In this document: one piece after another, positions 9,245 to 12,424 of the stretch
Position numbering within the stretch: the stretch's first letter is position 1
How the letters are laid out: each line of letters starts with the position of its first letter
Origin: Hamiltosporidium magnivora
Lineage: Eukaryota; Microsporidia; Dubosqiidae
Reading direction: 5' to 3'
NCBI GenBank assembly: GCA_004325065.1
Contig: PITI01000439.1
Coordinates: 1-12,424 of the forward strand
Length of the DNA stretch: 12,424 bases
Program-made: the position numbers and the translations under genes
The notes under the pieces: model-generated
Told to the model about the DNA's origin: nothing
Seen by the model: the letters and a program-made list of their open reading frames with translations, nothing else
Database searches by the model: none

Positions 9245-9411
9245 AGATGTTATTTGTAATGAATATTTAAGGTTCTTTGAACAAAACTAAAGTTTACATT
9301 CAATAGAGAAAAATAAGGTTGATTTGATTTATAATATTAGACTTTATTTTCAGAGCAATAAATTTTCAATCTTTTCAATTGGAATTTTATACCATTGCTA
9401 CGTTTGTGATT

Positions 9412-9822
9412 TTATATTTTTTTTAGTTTTTCATATCTGAATTATTTGCCGTCTTGTTGAGGAATTTCCTGATAAAAATACGGGATCCTTTTGTCTGGAT
9501 ATTTCTCGTATTCTAATCTATTTGATTTAATTTTTTACGAGCATTATCTTGATATTTTATGGTTGATATGTTCTGCTCCGTATACACTCTCGTTTGAATT
9601 ATTATGTATTCTTTCTTTTTAGAATTTTTTCGAATCAATCGTTTTTTAATGATGCGCTGTATTTGTTGTTTCATTTTTCTTCAACTTCCTAGTGACCTTT
9701 ATTGTTAATCTTTTAATTTAATCAGGTATAAAATTCCATAGACGATTCAAATAATATTTTTTTTTCGTAATTATCATTAAGGATATAAATAAATTGTTCA
9801 GACGAAAGACAAAAAAATATTA
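9412..9822 (-). pseudogene. possible decayed protein gene in the convergent spacer
   Basis: One minus-strand frame stays protein-like over about 137 codons with seven TAA stops (at 9718, 9646, 9619, 9544, 9535, 9442 and 9412) and no frame change. It has a hydrophobic start, an in-frame ATG at 9777-9775 (MIITKKKYYLNRLWNFIPD), a polar Asn/Thr/Ser-rich middle (KERIHNNSNESVYGAEHINH), and a better-looking end (RLEYEKYPDKRIPYFYQEI, about 9516-9460). Random sequence of this composition would be expected to have around 12 stops, so the depletion is only mild. No family is recognised. It is either an old pseudogene or a chance reading of purine-rich DNA. Confidence 0.2.
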
Positions 9823-10148
9823 TATTATTCTATAGTTATTTATGTAGCAGTAGCAAAGCTTAAAAAGAAATTCTAACAAATATATTGGATTAGATCTTAC
9901 TTAAAAATAAAAACCTAAAAAAACATTAATTAATGCTTTTCTTACAATGTACTACAATCTAGAAAGTGTTTTTAAAATAGTTAGTGCTAATAGTTTTTTA
10001 AAACAATCTACCTTTAAAATTTTTTTTGTTGTATATCTGCATACTAATCTTGGCTGTGTAAGATTGATTAACAATTTATAAAAGTCAGATTCTTAATCAG
10101 AACACTGTTGTTGGAATCTTAAGTTTTTATAATCAATTAAACATTTCA

Positions 10149-10179
10149 GGGCGAGTCGTCGCCGTTGGGAGATCCCACG
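10149..10179. other. GC-rich double hairpin, candidate structured RNA or element remnant
   Basis: These 31 bases contain 22 G or C (71%) inside DNA of about 20 to 25% GC. They hold two adjacent potential hairpins: GGCGA/TCGCC with a GTCG loop (10150-10163), and GTTGGG/CCCAC with a short AGAT loop and one bulged T (10164-10178). In AT-rich genomes such GC spikes often mark structured RNAs. The flanks are AT-rich, so any RNA would be very small or the rest poorly conserved. All three plus frames and one minus frame are also open here, so a coding remnant is the alternative. No tRNA, snRNA or ribozyme core was recognised. Confidence 0.35.
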
Positions 10180-10899
10180 AATATTTAATAAAAGATTTCA
10201 TTATGGTCGTACTTTGAAAGAAAAAATTAATTTTACAACCATATCTATACTTGATACTTGGAATAATAGCAATATTTTATTTAATAATTCAGCTTTATTC
10301 TAAATTTCACTAATTTTGTGATGATTTAGAATTTATATAAAATCCTGAAAAGAGTTAGAAAATGACATATACGACCACATGGAAAGATTTTGGATTGAGG
10401 CATGAAATATTATATTTTTCTATATCAATGAATAAGAATGTATTCTGCAAACATACATCAAAGATTTTAAATATTTGTTTAGAATAGATTTAAATTGTTG
10501 AATACCACACAAATTTTACCGGTTTTTTTCTTTGATCAAAATGAATTTTTCACTATGTATTAAATATTTTGTTTAAATATAATTTACAGGTAACAGTTAA
10601 TTTTAGAAATCATTCGTTGCATATTTAATGAACTGTAATCATTGGTGACACGGGATGCATTCAATTTGGTAGCATTAATTTAAGTAAAATATTGAAGATA
10701 AAAAGAAGAGACTTTCACAAAAAAAGAACAATCTGATGAATGAAATACAAACCTAAACAATGATTAAAGATCATAAAACAAGTCTTAACAAATAAATTAT
10801 TTTATTAAATTTTTTTTAGAGAAACAGTGACATGGTTTGAAAAAAAATAACTGGTTCAATAACTTGGAATTATACTGACTTATTTCATTTAAAGATTAT

Positions 10900-10916
10900 G
10901 TTTTAAATTTTAAAAC
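10900..10916. repeat. 17-bp odd palindrome 34 bp past the HECT stop
   Basis: GTTTTAAA (10900-10907), a central T, and TTTAAAAC (10909-10916) form a perfect palindrome in the 3' flank of the minus-strand HECT gene. Its position suggests a possible role in 3'-end formation, but its near-pure A/T content means chance is a fair explanation. Confidence 0.5.
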
Positions 10917-10949
10917 TAGGATTAGGAAGTAGCACTTATTACTTCTGTA

Positions 10950-12424
10950 TTACATAAAACCATAATTTATAACTTCGATTGCATGTTCAATTCTATCTAA
11001 TAACATATCTTCTTGATCGTATAAAGGTAAAATTAATAAATTGGAACATGTTTGTGACCTTGGAAATAAATCTTTTCTATCATCGGAGTTTATTGAAAAA
11101 GGATGATCAATAAATTTAGAAGATTTAAATCCACCTATTGGTAAATATGACAAGCCGGTAGTAAAAAACAACAATTTACGCTTTGTAATTTCATCTGATT
11201 TTCCTAAATAATTCCAGAACCAAACAATAAGTTGATGATCGGTATAATATTTTCCTCTATAACGTGTTGCTGCCTTCCATTCATTTATATTTATTCTTTT
11301 TTCACCTTCTATTACTATTTTTAAGTCAGAGTGTGTGAACATATTATAAAAGCAATGATTAAACAATGATTGAAATCCTTCTTTTAACTTATCTAAATAT
11401 ACTTCCATACCTTTGAACATTTTGAATTCTGCCATTCTTTGAATATAATCTTCCAAATTATCTTTGGTAACTTTTATTTCTGAACCATTTTCGATGAGGT
11501 TTCGAGAAATGATTTTTTGTCCAATTTTTACAGAAATATCAAAGGTTAAATCTGGATCGTGGTTTTCAACATTTCTCAAAGAAATAAGATTTTTGTAATA
11601 TTCAAAATCAATATCTTTCAAATCCTCAATATTGAATTTTTCTTGTAATAAATACAAATAAAACGAATTTATAAATTCAAAGCTCATAACTGAGTTCATA
11701 AATATACTTTTTGCCATAATTACACCGGTAAAATAGTAAAGTTGTTCGATTTTATTTTGTTCTTCTGGTGATAAAACGCAAATAATTATAAATTCTAGTG
11801 ATTTAAATGGTGCAAAATAATCACTCTCATCGATACATTTTCCAAAAATATTAAAGAATTCATACAAAAGACCTATGCCACTACCTTCTTCGTTTGAATA
11901 TTTTACGAACCAGTTTTTTTGACTAAATATTTCGGGTGAAAAGTTTTTAAAAGCGTCAATCGTGGATTCAATAATATTATTTCGATCTATTTGAAGAAAA
12001 ACGTATGAATCAAATAACAGGTTTTGATCTCGATCAGGTTTGGGGATAAGCAGTAACTTGGTTTTTAACGATAAGCATCTGAAATTAAAAAATATTTTAT
12101 CGAAATTTGAAAAAATATTTTTTATCCTATAAAAAAAAGAAATCAGATTATCGATCTTTGCCTTGTTTTTCTCGTTTAAATTCCGAAATTTTGGTTTAAA
12201 ATGATCAATTTCAAATAAAAAACAGATAAAATCTTCTGATATAAAATATTTTTTATAGTTTTCAAGCTTTTTAAAATTAAAAACCCTTTGCCTTATTATG
12301 AAATATATTTGACAACATTTTTCAATTATTTTTATATAAATATCAAATAAATAAATGAATATCTCATTTTCAATATCAAGAGAATTAATAAAATATGGAA
12401 TCAGTGGGTTTTTCCGAATCGTAT
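10950..12424 (-). CDS. HECT-type E3 ubiquitin ligase, 5' end outside window
   Basis: The frame is open from the window edge (12424) to the TAA at 10952-10950, giving 490 visible C-terminal residues; the N terminus lies outside. HECT ligases take ubiquitin from an E2 onto a cysteine and pass it to a substrate lysine. The HECT domain spans visible residues about 140-490, the usual 350. The N-lobe opens with FLQIDRNNIIEST, then WFVKYSNEEGSGIGLLYEFF (canonical V-F-GE-GIDAGG-REFF). Later landmarks are YRGKYYTDHQLIVWFW, LLFFTTGLSYLPIGGF, and the C-lobe FPRSQTCSNLLILPLY with the catalytic Cys459 (codon 11048-11046). The protein ends YGFM, placing Tyr at the -4 position where HECT ligases usually have Phe. 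Residues 1-135 are Lys/Phe/Asn-rich, unrecognised, and give no subfamily. The N-lobe signature is diverged: the usual Asp and Arg of D-x-G-G-x-x-R-E are replaced. Translation cannot begin at the TTG at 11867, because that lies inside the HECT N-lobe. The gene is convergent with TEL1. Confidence 0.93.
   Translation of the reverse strand, partial: TIRKNPLIPYFINSLDIENEIFIYLFDIYIKIIEKCCQIYFIIRQRVFNFKKLENYKKYFISEDFICFLFEIDHFKPKFRNLNEKNKAKIDNLISFFYRIKNIFSNFDKIFFNFRCLSLKTKLLLIPKPDRDQNLLFDSYVFLQIDRNNIIESTIDAFKNFSPEIFSQKNWFVKYSNEEGSGIGLLYEFFNIFGKCIDESDYFAPFKSLEFIIICVLSPEEQNKIEQLYYFTGVIMAKSIFMNSVMSFEFINSFYLYLLQEKFNIEDLKDIDFEYYKNLISLRNVENHDPDLTFDISVKIGQKIISRNLIENGSEIKVTKDNLEDYIQRMAEFKMFKGMEVYLDKLKEGFQSLFNHCFYNMFTHSDLKIVIEGEKRININEWKAATRYRGKYYTDHQLIVWFWNYLGKSDEITKRKLLFFTTGLSYLPIGGFKSSKFIDHPFSINSDDRKDLFPRSQTCSNLLILPLYDQEDMLLDRIEHAIEVINYGFM

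Larger units (their letters stand above)
8699..9411. other. AT-rich spacer downstream of TEL1
   Basis: This is the first part of the 2.25 kb gap between the convergent TEL1 and HECT genes. The only open frame of note is a 61-codon plus-strand stretch at 8721-8906 that begins with TTG and lacks any recognisable motif, so I do not call it. No AATAAA lies close to the TEL1 stop. Small inverted repeats are present: a 6-bp stem AAGAAC/GTTCTT at 8964-8985, a 7-bp stem TATGATC/GATCATA at 9058-9102, and the two better ones listed separately. I see no tRNA-like or other RNA gene signal here. Confidence 0.5.
9823..10949. other. AT-rich spacer downstream of the HECT gene
   Basis: This stretch of about 1.1 kb has no gene I can support. 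Short open frames occur on both strands: plus 10133-10303 (56 codons), plus 10362-10487 (41 codons plus stop, starting MTYTTTWKDFGLRHE) and minus 10276-10136 (47 codons). They overlap or compete and none matches a family I know. The GC-rich double hairpin at 10149-10179 and the palindrome at 10900-10916 are listed separately. Old, fully decayed coding DNA or mobile-element remnants are possible. Confidence 0.45.

Noticed and set aside
10136..10276. A minus-strand 47-codon frame contains DLPTATTRPEMFN, resembling the LPTAxTCxN loop of HECT ligases.
   Set aside because: The catalytic Cys is missing, stops follow at once, and the adjacent residues do not continue the HECT pattern. A degenerate HECT duplicate is not excluded but chance is likelier.
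10133..10303. A plus-strand 56-codon frame with an Arg-rich start, transposase-like at first sight.
   Set aside because: No start codon near its beginning, no catalytic motif of any transposase family, and it competes with the minus-strand frame over the same bases.
11865..11867. TTG at 11867 as the start of the HECT gene.
   Set aside because: The frame continues open upstream to 12424 and encodes the N-lobe start (FLQIDRNNII, VKYSNEEG), so the gene extends beyond the window.

Overview
The window is very AT-rich eukaryotic DNA (roughly 20 to 25% GC outside two small islands). It carries one complete intron-free giant gene, the 3' part of a second gene, and long spacers. Divergent, Lys/Asn/Ile/Phe-rich versions of conserved eukaryotic proteins, uninterrupted over 7.4 kb, with only 52 bp between two divergent start codons, fit a microsporidian or close relative. 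The multi-kilobase spacer would suggest one of the larger, less compact microsporidian genomes. The taxon is inferred, not proven.

Layout. 1-175: a segment of about 49% GC with no recognised gene. 172-1290 (minus): a possible decayed gene, readable only with stops and frame changes; its putative ATG faces that of the next gene. 1291-1342: short divergent spacer. 1343-8698 (plus): a 2451-residue PI3K-related kinase of the ATM/Tel1 family with kinase and FATC domains, and an insertion in the kinase C-lobe that contains a near-perfect 90-bp tandem duplication. 8699-10949: a 2.25 kb spacer between convergent genes, holding a second weak decayed-gene candidate (9412-9822, minus), several short perfect hairpins or palindromes, and a 31-nt GC-rich double hairpin at 10149-10179. 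10950-12424 (minus, 5' end outside the window): a HECT-type E3 ubiquitin ligase, complete at its C terminus.

The two real genes encode a nuclear DNA-damage/telomere kinase and a ubiquitin ligase. Nothing in the sequence shows that they act in one pathway; they are convergent and far apart. The items most worth checking are the repeat-bearing insertion and the altered DLG motif in the Tel1/ATM kinase domain, and the two GC-rich islands. No convincing new multi-gene system is visible.
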